Below, piece after piece: positions 57,355-64,000 of a DNA stretch of 64,000 bases. Source of the DNA: Verrucomicrobiaceae bacterium (lineage in GTDB: Bacteria > Verrucomicrobiota > Verrucomicrobiia > Verrucomicrobiales > Verrucomicrobiaceae). Made by a program: the position numbers and the translations under genes. The notes beneath the pieces were generated by a model. It was given only the letters and a program-made list of their open reading frames with translations, had not been told where the DNA came from and ran no database searches. How positions within the stretch are numbered: position 1 is the first letter of the stretch; each line of letters opens with the position of its first letter. The stretch lies in contig JADJPM010000004.1 in assembly GCA_016713245.1 (NCBI GenBank), positions 1,488,001-1,552,000 of the forward strand, written 5' to 3'.

Positions 57355-58416
57355 TCAGCGGCTTCCGAGGACTTTTTCAATGAGGTCGTATGCCTCGAAG
57401 CGTTCCGCATCCGGGAAGTCGTGATCGGAGTCTGGGTGGCGCACCATGAGGTGCCCACCCGCTCCGTGGAGCTGGAAGACTGGCTCGGCGGCAGAGGCGA
57501 TGCGGTCCACGCTGTCGTGGCGGAAGTTTGCATCCTTCAGCGGGGCATTCACAAAGACATGGCGTGGAGCGAGAGCTGCGATGAGTTCGTAGTAGTCCCA
57601 AGGTGCGTCCTGCGGATGGCCGAGGTAATCCGCCATTTTCAGCATGTAGCGTTCCTGGACGTAGCCTTTGATATTTCCGCCGTAGTAATCGAGCAGCGAA
57701 TCAAAGCCGCAGCTCGAAACGACCACCTTGATGCGCGGCTCAAAGCTGGCGGTGTAGATCGAATTGTGCCCGCCGAGCGAGTGTCCGATCGTGGCAAAGC
57801 CCCTCGAGGTATCGACGAAGGGCAGTGTTTCGAGGTAGTCGAGGCCACGGATGTTGTCCCAGATGGCTTTCATGGTGCCGCTGGGCATGTTGAGGGCTTT
57901 CAAATCAGGCTGGTAGTCCGCCAACAGCGGATAGCTGGGTGCTAGCGTGACGAATCCACGCTCGGCGAGTTCCGCCGCATACTGCCGGTGCGGTTTGCCA
58001 CCGAGACCGACGACGACTTTGTAGCCGATCTTGTTCTCCGTGGGATGCAAGCAGAGCACCGCCGGGGCCTTTTCACCTGCGAGTGCCTTTTTGGGGATGC
58101 AAAGGTAAGCAGGCACATTTCCACCTGGCTGCGAGGTGTAAGTGACAAGTCTCCGCACATACGAGCCACAGTCGGTTTCTACGATGATTTGAGGCTTCAG
58201 ATCACACCGCAGCTCTTTTCCTGGCAAACGGCCGGCGATGGCTTGGAAGCCTTCGAGAGCCTCGGTGCGGCGTTGTTGCCACTCTTCGGATGTTTTGGCA
58301 TGCTGACCGGAAGCATCGATTTGAAGTAGATTGGAGCGGCTTAGCCCTCTCAGAGGTGGAAGTTCGTCCGCGAAGGCAGCGAGCGGTAAAACGAGGGCGA
58401 AAAATAAACGGCGCAT
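57355..58416 (-). CDS. Secreted alpha/beta hydrolase (acetyl-esterase/dienelactone-hydrolase-like)
   Basis: Protein of 353 aa with a signal peptide (RRLFFALVLPLAAFADE). The family resembles large secreted hydrolases often annotated as acetyl xylan esterase or dienelactone hydrolase: VPAYLCIPKKALAGEKAPAV, LCLHPTENKIG, nucleophile elbow ATIGHSLGGHNS near residue 220, and a terminal His in HPDSDHDFPDAERF near 335. It probably removes ester groups from polysaccharides. It ends next to the convergent esterase gene; the two are not related closely in sequence. Confidence 0.85.
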   Translation of the reverse strand: MRRLFFALVLPLAAFADELPPLRGLSRSNLLQIDASGQHAKTSEEWQQRRTEALEGFQAIAGRLPGKELRCDLKPQIIVETDCGSYVRRLVTYTSQPGGNVPAYLCIPKKALAGEKAPAVLCLHPTENKIGYKVVVGLGGKPHRQYAAELAERGFVTLAPSYPLLADYQPDLKALNMPSGTMKAIWDNIRGLDYLETLPFVDTSRGFATIGHSLGGHNSIYTASFEPRIKVVVSSCGFDSLLDYYGGNIKGYVQERYMLKMADYLGHPQDAPWDYYELIAALAPRHVFVNAPLKDANFRHDSVDRIASAAEPVFQLHGAGGHLMVRHPDSDHDFPDAERFEAYDLIEKVLGSR

Positions 58417-58467
58417 GGTTTCCCATACGCCGTTTCGAAGGTCGATGTTGTGAGCAGGCTGTTTTTG

Positions 58468-59166
58468 TTATTCTTCGTCCCGGCGTCCGCCCATCATCTG
58501 GAGGATGTAGTAAAGGAAGGTGGCGAGGGAGCTGATGAAGGCCGCGACGTAGGTCAGGGCAGCAGCATCGAGCACCTTGCCCATGGATTCGGTTTCCTGG
58601 CCGGGGGTCACGGCTCCCGTGTGGGCCAGGATGCGCTTGGCCCGGGCGGTGGCATCAAATTCTACGGGCAGGGTGATGAGCTGGAAGACCATCACGATGC
58701 CAAAGCAGATCGCGAGGGCAGGGATGGCGATTTTTGGTGCGAGGTAAAAGAGACCAAAGCCAATGAATGGAATGGCCTGTCCAGCCATCGTGGTGATGCC
58801 GACGGCCGCCATTCGCCACTGGAGCGGAGCGTAGAGCTGCTTGTGCTGGATGGCATGCCCAGCCTCGTGGGCGGCGACGCCCAGCGCGGCCACATTGGTG
58901 CCGTAGAAGTTCTCTTCGCACAGCACGAGTTTCTTGTTCTGCGGGTCGTAGTGGTCGCTGAGCAGTCCGTGAGTGGGCATGACCTCGACGTCGTGGATGT
59001 TGTTGAGGTCGAGAATGCGCCGGGCGATCTGGGCACCGCTCAGGCCGGACGTGGCAGGCACTTGCGAGTAGCGGTTGTAGGCCGCTTTGACACGCCAGGA
59101 GGCCCACATGGCCAGCGCGGTGGTGCCGAGCATGATGAGGAGGTAGAGGGGATCGAAGTGGATCAT
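58468..59166 (-). CDS. YugP-type membrane zinc metallopeptidase
   Basis: Protein of 232 aa of the Zn_peptidase_2 (YugP) family. A first membrane segment (LYLLIMLGTTALAMWASW, residues 7-24) precedes the zinc motif VAAHEAGHAIQHKQL near residue 105. Further hydrophobic segments (IPALAICFGIVMVFQLITLP and LTYVAAFISSLATFLYYILQ) follow. A distal ligand may be in LPVEFDATARAK. These are integral-membrane peptidases of unknown substrate. It starts at the ATG at 59166 (MIHFDPLY); upstream sequence in frame overlaps the region before the divergent gene and is not needed. Confidence 0.92.
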   Translation of the reverse strand: MIHFDPLYLLIMLGTTALAMWASWRVKAAYNRYSQVPATSGLSGAQIARRILDLNNIHDVEVMPTHGLLSDHYDPQNKKLVLCEENFYGTNVAALGVAAHEAGHAIQHKQLYAPLQWRMAAVGITTMAGQAIPFIGFGLFYLAPKIAIPALAICFGIVMVFQLITLPVEFDATARAKRILAHTGAVTPGQETESMGKVLDAAALTYVAAFISSLATFLYYILQMMGGRRDEE

Positions 59167-59309
59167 GTTTTTTGGGGGTGGTTTGTGACGCGGATCAGAT
59201 AGACGTGTTTCATGCGATGAAAAGCCCCCGGCGGTTGCAATCCGCCTCCATTTTTCCCCATACAAAACGTTGGTTGCGTGGCGTTGAAGCGGGCGCTTTG
59301 ATCCCGCGC

Positions 59310-60056
59310 ATGGATTCCCCAGCCTCCGATCCCTCCGCCCCCATCGTCTGCCGCGTCACGGCTTGGTATTTCAAGCGCCGTGCCATGATGGCGGCCATGT
59401 TTGCCTTCTTCGGTGCCTATTTCCTCTACGATGGCTCTGTCGGCTATCCGAAGGAAGTGGAGATCGCGAAGAAGAAGGAGTGGTTTAACAGCGAGTTCCT
59501 GGCCACCTTTGACGCGGCCAAAAAAGCGGGCTCGCTCGATCTATGGATCGCTGAGCAAAAGGCCAAGGGGATGCCCACCGGCACCGATGGAGAACCGCCG
59601 AAGTGGGTGACCTACGCCGCCGCGAATGGCTGGAAGGAGGAGCCACATCACTACACGGAGAGAGAGATCGCGGAGCAGTTTTACTTTGGCTATGGCTGCC
59701 TGGCGGCTGCGCTAGCTGTAGGCGTGATCGTCCTGCTTCGAAAAAATACGGTCTTGCGTGGTGAGGCGGATCATTTCGTGACGCCCAACGGCTTGAAAGT
59801 GGCCTTCGCGGAAGTCTTTCGCGTGGACAAGCGCAAATGGGATAAGCAAGGGCTTGCTTACGTCTGGTATAAGCCCGGGGGAGAAGGTCGGGAGAAGAAA
59901 GCAACCATCGACGATCTGATGTATGCAGGGGCCGACCAAGTGCTCACTAGGCTGCTGGGGCGCTTCAATGGCGAGTTGATCGAAAAAGTGGCAGAACCGG
60001 AGCCTGTGGCGGCCACTTCGGAAAACACTCAGGAAACGTCCCTCGGTGAAGGCTGA
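59310..60056 (+). CDS. Membrane protein of unknown function
   Basis: Protein of 248 aa with two predicted membrane segments: MMAAMFAFFGAYFLYDG near residue 26 and YFGYGCLAAALAVGVIVLL near 125. Between them lies a polar loop (residues 45-115) rich in Lys/Glu with WVTYAAANGWKEEPHHY. The soluble C-terminal half has a PH-like look (VTPNGLKVAFAEVFRVDKRK, GREKKATIDDLMYAGADQVL) and ends in an acidic/Thr tail. I do not recognise the family. I start at the ATG at 59310; the frame is open further upstream, but that part has no membrane or domain features. It precedes acpP by 87 bases. Confidence 0.7.
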   Translation: MDSPASDPSAPIVCRVTAWYFKRRAMMAAMFAFFGAYFLYDGSVGYPKEVEIAKKKEWFNSEFLATFDAAKKAGSLDLWIAEQKAKGMPTGTDGEPPKWVTYAAANGWKEEPHHYTEREIAEQFYFGYGCLAAALAVGVIVLLRKNTVLRGEADHFVTPNGLKVAFAEVFRVDKRKWDKQGLAYVWYKPGGEGREKKATIDDLMYAGADQVLTRLLGRFNGELIEKVAEPEPVAATSENTQETSLGEG

Positions 60057-60143
60057 ATCTCAGCCTGAAAAGGCGTGATTTTTTCTCTTGCCAAAGCATA
60101 TCCAACCTCTAAAGCTCCGCCGCACTTACCACCCCCTAAACAC

Positions 60144-60383
60144 ATGGCAGACAACATCCAAGACAAGGTCAAAGACATCATCGTTGAGCAGCTCGGCGTG
60201 AATCCCGAACAGGTCACTCAGGAAGCCAAGTTCATCGAAGACCTCGGTGCCGACTCCCTCGACACCGTCGAACTCGTCATGGCGTTCGAAGAAGAATTTG
60301 GCATCGACGTTCCTGATGAGGAGGCTGAAAAGCTTCAGTCCGTGGGCGATGTCGTCCGCTACGTCGAAGATCACGCTGAGTGA
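60144..60383 (+). CDS. acpP: Acyl carrier protein
   Basis: Protein of 79 aa, normal ACP length and acidic. The phosphopantetheine Ser is in GADSLDTVELVM near residue 37; ANIQDKVKDIIVEQLG-type helix I and FGIDVPDEEAEKL helix III are present. It carries acyl intermediates in fatty-acid synthesis. It starts at the ATG after AAACAC. No other fab gene is adjacent, which is uncommon for acpP. It ends 21 bases before an intrinsic terminator. Confidence 0.97.
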   Translation: MADNIQDKVKDIIVEQLGVNPEQVTQEAKFIEDLGADSLDTVELVMAFEEEFGIDVPDEEAEKLQSVGDVVRYVEDHAE

Positions 60384-60403
60384 TCCTTCTGATTTGAATT
60401 TCA

Positions 60404-60442
60404 TCAAAAAAAGCCAGCCGGTTTTCCAGCTGGCTTTTTTTG
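60404..60442. terminator. Intrinsic terminator after acpP
   Basis: AGCCAGC ... GCTGGCT stem with a CGGTTTTCCA loop, preceded by a run of A and followed by TTTTTTT. The symmetrical A and T runs could stop transcription from either side, but only acpP on the plus strand needs it. Confidence 0.85.
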
Positions 60443-60490
60443 TTGGGTCTTGGTTGAGACGTTGGTCAGGGAGAAGGGAAGCGCGTTGTA

Positions 60491-61384
60491 TTACCAGCGG
60501 AAGCGCACATTGCCGCGGAAGCCGCGGGTGGTGTCGCCAAAGTCAGCACCCACGCCGATATCGACTTTTGGCATCACACGGAAGTAACCGCTGAGATCCA
60601 TAACCTTGCTGTCATACTTATCCGCGCTGCTGACGGTCACACCAGCCTGCAATTCGATGGCATCTGTGGCAGCAAAGCGGAGCGCAGGGCGCACAAAGAT
60701 GGCTCCATCGCTGAAACTGGCTGAGGTATTCGTCGATTTCAGATTGGCATACTGCAAGCCAGCCTCGCCGGTGAATTGCAGCCGTTGATCAAGTAGTTGA
60801 GTGTGGAAACCCACCGAGGCCTGAATCGCGGCGAAGTCGTAGTCGCTGTTGGTTGCTCCAGCGGTGCCAGCCCCTTTGCCACTTCCCCAAAAAGCACCGA
60901 ACTTCAGGAAGAGGGGTTCAAACAAGGCTACACTGAGTGTGCCGCCGATGGTATTGGCACCGTCGAGCCCTTTGCTCTTGGGTTGAATATAGCGGTAGTT
61001 CAGTTCGAGGTAATTGTAATTCACCATGTTCGGGCCCACGGCACCGCCGTAACCCATATCGGCTGGTCCACCATAAGTGCCAGGGGCAGGTGGTGGAGCT
61101 CCGTAGGGCGAGGTTCCTTGTGGCGGCATCGCTGCCATGCCCCCCGGAGGTGGAGGGGCGGCGTAGGGATCGGTGTATCCCACCGGTGGAGGAGTCACCG
61201 CGCTGCTGACCATTGGCGGCTGCATGGAATTCGGATAGGCAGGCACGCTCGGCGGCGGAGCCGATGTGGGAGGAGGGGCCATTCCCATGGTGCCGTAGCC
61301 GGCTGGAGGCGGGCCATATTGAGCAGTGGCAAGAGCAGCACTGGCTGCAAATGCTGCGACGGAGACGAGAAGAGGTCTTTTCAT
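60491..61384 (-). CDS. Outer-membrane beta-barrel protein with Pro/Gly-rich N terminus
   Basis: Protein of 297 aa. A signal peptide (RPLLVSVAAFAASAALATA) is followed by about 95 residues rich in Pro, Gly, Ala and Tyr (GPPPAG, APPPTS, PPPGG repeats), a disordered surface or periplasmic linker. The C-terminal 170 residues alternate as amphipathic beta strands (YNYLELNYRYIQ, LSVALFEPLFLKFGAFWG, LQFTGEAGLQYANL, AIFVRPALRF) and end in Trp, the usual last residue of an outer-membrane barrel. Probably an 8-stranded barrel of OmpW/OmpX size. Function unknown. It has its own promoter region upstream. Confidence 0.85.
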   Translation of the reverse strand: MKRPLLVSVAAFAASAALATAQYGPPPAGYGTMGMAPPPTSAPPPSVPAYPNSMQPPMVSSAVTPPPVGYTDPYAAPPPPGGMAAMPPQGTSPYGAPPPAPGTYGGPADMGYGGAVGPNMVNYNYLELNYRYIQPKSKGLDGANTIGGTLSVALFEPLFLKFGAFWGSGKGAGTAGATNSDYDFAAIQASVGFHTQLLDQRLQFTGEAGLQYANLKSTNTSASFSDGAIFVRPALRFAATDAIELQAGVTVSSADKYDSKVMDLSGYFRVMPKVDIGVGADFGDTTRGFRGNVRFRW

Positions 61385-61423
61385 GGCAAACCGGGAGAAG
61401 TTAATATTTCGGATACGTTAATT

Positions 61424-61451
61424 ATTCTATCAACTTCATGGTTTTCGCAAA
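61424..61451 (-). promoter_or_regulatory. Candidate promoter of the outer-membrane protein gene
   Basis: On the minus strand TTTGCG (-35-like) is followed after 16 bases by TAGAAT (-10-like), about 40 bases before the start codon, in an AT-rich stretch. The -10 fits well, the -35 poorly. Confidence 0.35.
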
Positions 61452-61583
61452 CTTTTTCTAAAATTTCAATTTGGGCACTTCAATAGAGCCAGTCTGGATA
61501 TTCAGATCGGCAGAGAAGGGGAGTTTTCCGGCTTCCACCATGCGGTTTGCGCCAGCCTCTCGCCTGCCTACAGGCTCCCACAC

Positions 61584-64000
61584 ATGTCCGACCGGCTTTT
61601 CCTCCTCGATGCGATGGCGCTCATCTACCGCGCCCACTTCGCCTTCATCAAAACCCCCATCCGCACGAGCGACGGCGTGAACACCTCGGCGCTTTACGGC
61701 TTTGCCAACACGCTGCTGGACATCCTGCACAATCAAAAACCCACCCACCTCGGCGTCGCCATCGACACCTCCGCGCCCACACCGCGCCATGAGATGTTCC
61801 CGGCCTACAAAGCGCAGCGGGAGGAGATTCCCGAGGACATCGCCATGGCCATCCCGCAGGTGAAACGCCTCCTCCAGGCTATGAACGTGCCGCTGCTCAT
61901 CCGCGATGGCTACGAGGCGGACGACATCATCGGCATCATGGCCGCCCGAGCGGACAAAGCGGGTCTCGAAACCTTCATGGTCACGCCAGACAAGGACTTC
62001 GGCCAGCTCGTCACCGAGCACGTCAAAATCTACAAACCCGGTCGCCAGGGAGCGGATACGGAAATCCTCGGCGTGAAGGAAATCTGTGGGCGTTGGGGCA
62101 TTGAGCGCCCCTCGCAGGTCATCGACATCCTCGCGCTCATGGGCGATGCCGTCGATAACATCCCCGGCGTCAAAGGCTTCGGCGAAAAGACCGCCACCGC
62201 CCTCATCCAGCAGTTCGGCAGCGTCGAAAACCTCCTCGCGAACCTCGACCAACTCAAAGGCAAGCAGAAGGAGAAGCTCGAAGCTAGCCGCGACGACGCC
62301 ATTCTCTCCAAAAAGCTCGCCACCATCTTCACCGACATGCCGTTCGAGATGGAACTCGCCGATCTCGTCGTCAAACCGCACGACGACGAGGCGCTGAAGG
62401 CCTTCTTGACCGAGTTCGAGTTCAACGCCCTCGGGCGCCGCCTCTTCGGCGATGACTTTAAAGCTGGTCGCGGCCGGAAAACGGCCGCAGAAGCGCCTTC
62501 AGGCGAGCTTTTCGCGATGGAGGAGGTCACGAAACCCGTGGAGGCCAAGCTAACAACGATCGCCGATACGCCGCACGAGTATCACCTCGTCCAAACTGCC
62601 GAGGAACGTCAAAAGCTGCTCCAGTTGCTCGCCGACCAATCGAGCTACTGCTTCGACCTCGAAACGACTGGCCTCGATCCTCGCGATACGCAGATCGTCG
62701 GCATCGCCTTCTCATGGAAGGCCCATGAAGGCTGGTTCGTGCATTTCCCGCGTGAAAAAGCCGCCGCCAAGGCCGTGCTCGAAGAATTTCGCGATGTCCT
62801 AACTCGCGAGGGCCCGGAGAAAATCGGCCACAACCTCAAGTTCGACCTCAGTGTGCTCCTCGCACATGGCATCGAGGTCCGCGGGCCGTTCTTCGATACC
62901 ATGCTCGCGCACTCCTTGATCGACCCCGATCAGCGTCACGGCATGGATTACCTCTCGGAGACCTATCTGCACTACACGCCCGTGCCGATCACCAGCCTCA
63001 TCGGCACCGAGAAGGATGATCTCTTCAGCCAGGCCACCATGGCCGATGTCGCCGCGCAGGATGCACGAAAGGTCGCCGACTACGCCGCCGAGGATGCTGA
63101 TGTCACCTGGCAGCTTGCCGCCAAAATGCGTCCTGAGCTGAAAGGGCAGCAATACGTCTTCGAATCCATCGAATCGCCCCTTCTGCCGGTGCTCACGAAG
63201 ATGGAAAACTTCGGCGTAAAGATCGACGTGCAGGCGCTTCGCGAATACGGCATCGAACTCGAAAAGAAGGCCCAGGAACTCCAAAAACGCATCCAGGAGA
63301 ATGCGGGCGGGCCCTTCAACCTCAACAGCCCCAAACAGCTCGGCGAAGTGCTTTTCGACCGCCTCAAGCTCATCGACAAGCCCAAAAAGACCGCCACCGG
63401 CCAGTATCAGACGAATGAGCAGGTCCTGCAGTCCCTCATGGGCCTCCACCCAATCATTCAGGACATCCTCGACTACCGCGAGGTCACGAAACTCAACAGC
63501 ACTTATGTCGAAGCGCTGCCGCATGCCGTTTCAAAAGTCACCGGTCGCGTTCACACAACCTTCCATCAGCTCATGGCCGCCACCGGCCGCATGGCCAGCA
63601 GCAATCCGAACCTGCAAAACATCCCCATCCGCAGCGATTTAGGCCGCGAGATCCGCAAAGCCTTCGTCCCTGGCGAAGAAGGCTGGATATTGATGAGCGC
63701 TGACTATTCCCAAATCGAACTCCGCGTCATGGCCGCCCTCAGCGGCGATGCCGCGATGATCGAGGCCTTTGCTCAGGGGCACGACATTCATCAAGCCACC
63801 GCCGCCCGCGTCTATGGCGTGCCTCTTGACGGCGTGCTCCCGGAGATGCGCCGCACCGCGAAGATGGTCAATTTCGGCATCATCTACGGCATCAGCGCCT
63901 TCGGCTTGAGCCAGCGTCTTGGCATTCCTCGCGCCGAAGCCGCTACCATCATCGAAAACTACTTCCAGCAATTCCCCGGCATCAAACGCTTCATGGATCA
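61584..64000 (+). CDS. polA: DNA polymerase I (5' part, runs off the window)
   Basis: First 805 codons or so of DNA polymerase I; the 3' end lies beyond the window. The N-terminal 5'-3' exonuclease domain has FLLDAMALIYRAHFAF, DGYEADDIIG and ALMGDAVDNIPGVKGFGEKT. A 3'-5' exonuclease domain follows that keeps its active residues: FDLETTGLD near residue 356, GHNLKFDLSVLL and DYAAEDADVTWQL, so this enzyme should proofread. The polymerase domain has motif A MSADYSQIELRVMAALSGD near 705 and motif B RRTAKMVNFGIIYGIS near 755. The enzyme fills gaps and removes primers. It starts at the ATG at 61584, where the exonuclease homology begins. Confidence 0.97.
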   Translation, partial: MSDRLFLLDAMALIYRAHFAFIKTPIRTSDGVNTSALYGFANTLLDILHNQKPTHLGVAIDTSAPTPRHEMFPAYKAQREEIPEDIAMAIPQVKRLLQAMNVPLLIRDGYEADDIIGIMAARADKAGLETFMVTPDKDFGQLVTEHVKIYKPGRQGADTEILGVKEICGRWGIERPSQVIDILALMGDAVDNIPGVKGFGEKTATALIQQFGSVENLLANLDQLKGKQKEKLEASRDDAILSKKLATIFTDMPFEMELADLVVKPHDDEALKAFLTEFEFNALGRRLFGDDFKAGRGRKTAAEAPSGELFAMEEVTKPVEAKLTTIADTPHEYHLVQTAEERQKLLQLLADQSSYCFDLETTGLDPRDTQIVGIAFSWKAHEGWFVHFPREKAAAKAVLEEFRDVLTREGPEKIGHNLKFDLSVLLAHGIEVRGPFFDTMLAHSLIDPDQRHGMDYLSETYLHYTPVPITSLIGTEKDDLFSQATMADVAAQDARKVADYAAEDADVTWQLAAKMRPELKGQQYVFESIESPLLPVLTKMENFGVKIDVQALREYGIELEKKAQELQKRIQENAGGPFNLNSPKQLGEVLFDRLKLIDKPKKTATGQYQTNEQVLQSLMGLHPIIQDILDYREVTKLNSTYVEALPHAVSKVTGRVHTTFHQLMAATGRMASSNPNLQNIPIRSDLGREIRKAFVPGEEGWILMSADYSQIELRVMAALSGDAAMIEAFAQGHDIHQATAARVYGVPLDGVLPEMRRTAKMVNFGIIYGISAFGLSQRLGIPRAEAATIIENYFQQFPGIKRFMD

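Overview
The window is a GC-rich chromosomal segment of a bacterium that I place in the phylum Verrucomicrobiota, probably near Prosthecobacter/Verrucomicrobium. This is an inference from gene content: Planctomycetes/Verrucomicrobia-type DUF1501 and PSD1 (DUF1549/DUF1553) cytochrome-domain proteins, many secreted hydrolases and lipoproteins, Uma2 and Rpn-type PD-(D/E)XK genes, and weak or absent Shine-Dalgarno sequences before most starts. No rRNA is present. Three tRNA genes are (Arg-CCG, Gln-TTG, Phe-GAA).

Layout. 1-5.9 kb: gyrB, a small four-helix-bundle (S23/IVP-like) gene, and gyrA. 5.9-16.3 kb: a prolyl oligopeptidase, a tandem pair of Tat-exported DUF1501 proteins, an inserted Uma2 gene with a REPIN/MITE-like repeat, a 1271-aa PSD1 cytochrome-domain protein and its overlapping IclR regulator. 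16.4-22.5 kb: hemB, a PQY-rich lipoprotein, an operon of a fused NadD-NadK enzyme with an M14 peptidase and an alpha/beta hydrolase, a membrane-anchored thioredoxin and a ThuA protein. 23.0-28.7 kb: a candidate defence island made of an LRR-Roc-COR-TIR protein, then an AAA ATPase and an HNH nuclease with Septu (PtuA/PtuB) organisation, ending in a relic of another gene and a long hairpin. 28.8-35.7 kb: glycosyltransferase and asparagine synthase, a nitroreductase, an Aas-like acyl-activating protein and a VapBC-type toxin-antitoxin pair. 35.8-46.1 kb: tRNA-Arg, LysR, DUF1460, TPM-domain protein, I42 protease inhibitor, tRNA-Gln, KDG kinase, cytochrome-domain lipoprotein, Rpn nuclease, DinG-like helicase, Uma2 and a SUFU-domain protein. 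46.2-54.6 kb: a run of minus-strand secreted proteins (zinc metalloprotease, two helical-repeat proteins, sialidase, parallel beta-helix protein, LolA-like protein, NlpC/P60-like lipoprotein). 54.6-64.0 kb: an AT-rich gap, an HTH-receiver protein, tRNA-Phe, two esterases, a YugP-type peptidase, acpP, an outer-membrane barrel and the 5' part of polA, which runs off the end.

Cross-cutting signal. At least a dozen places carry arrays of short degenerate words (7-13 bp, often period 9). Each locus has its own word, and many are arranged as an array, a short core and the inverted array. They flank the four-helix-bundle gene between gyrB and gyrA, fill several intergenic gaps, and five of them lie in frame inside the PSD1 gene, where they become linker peptide. 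This repeat class and the Roco-TIR/Septu-like island are the two parts of the window most worth following up.
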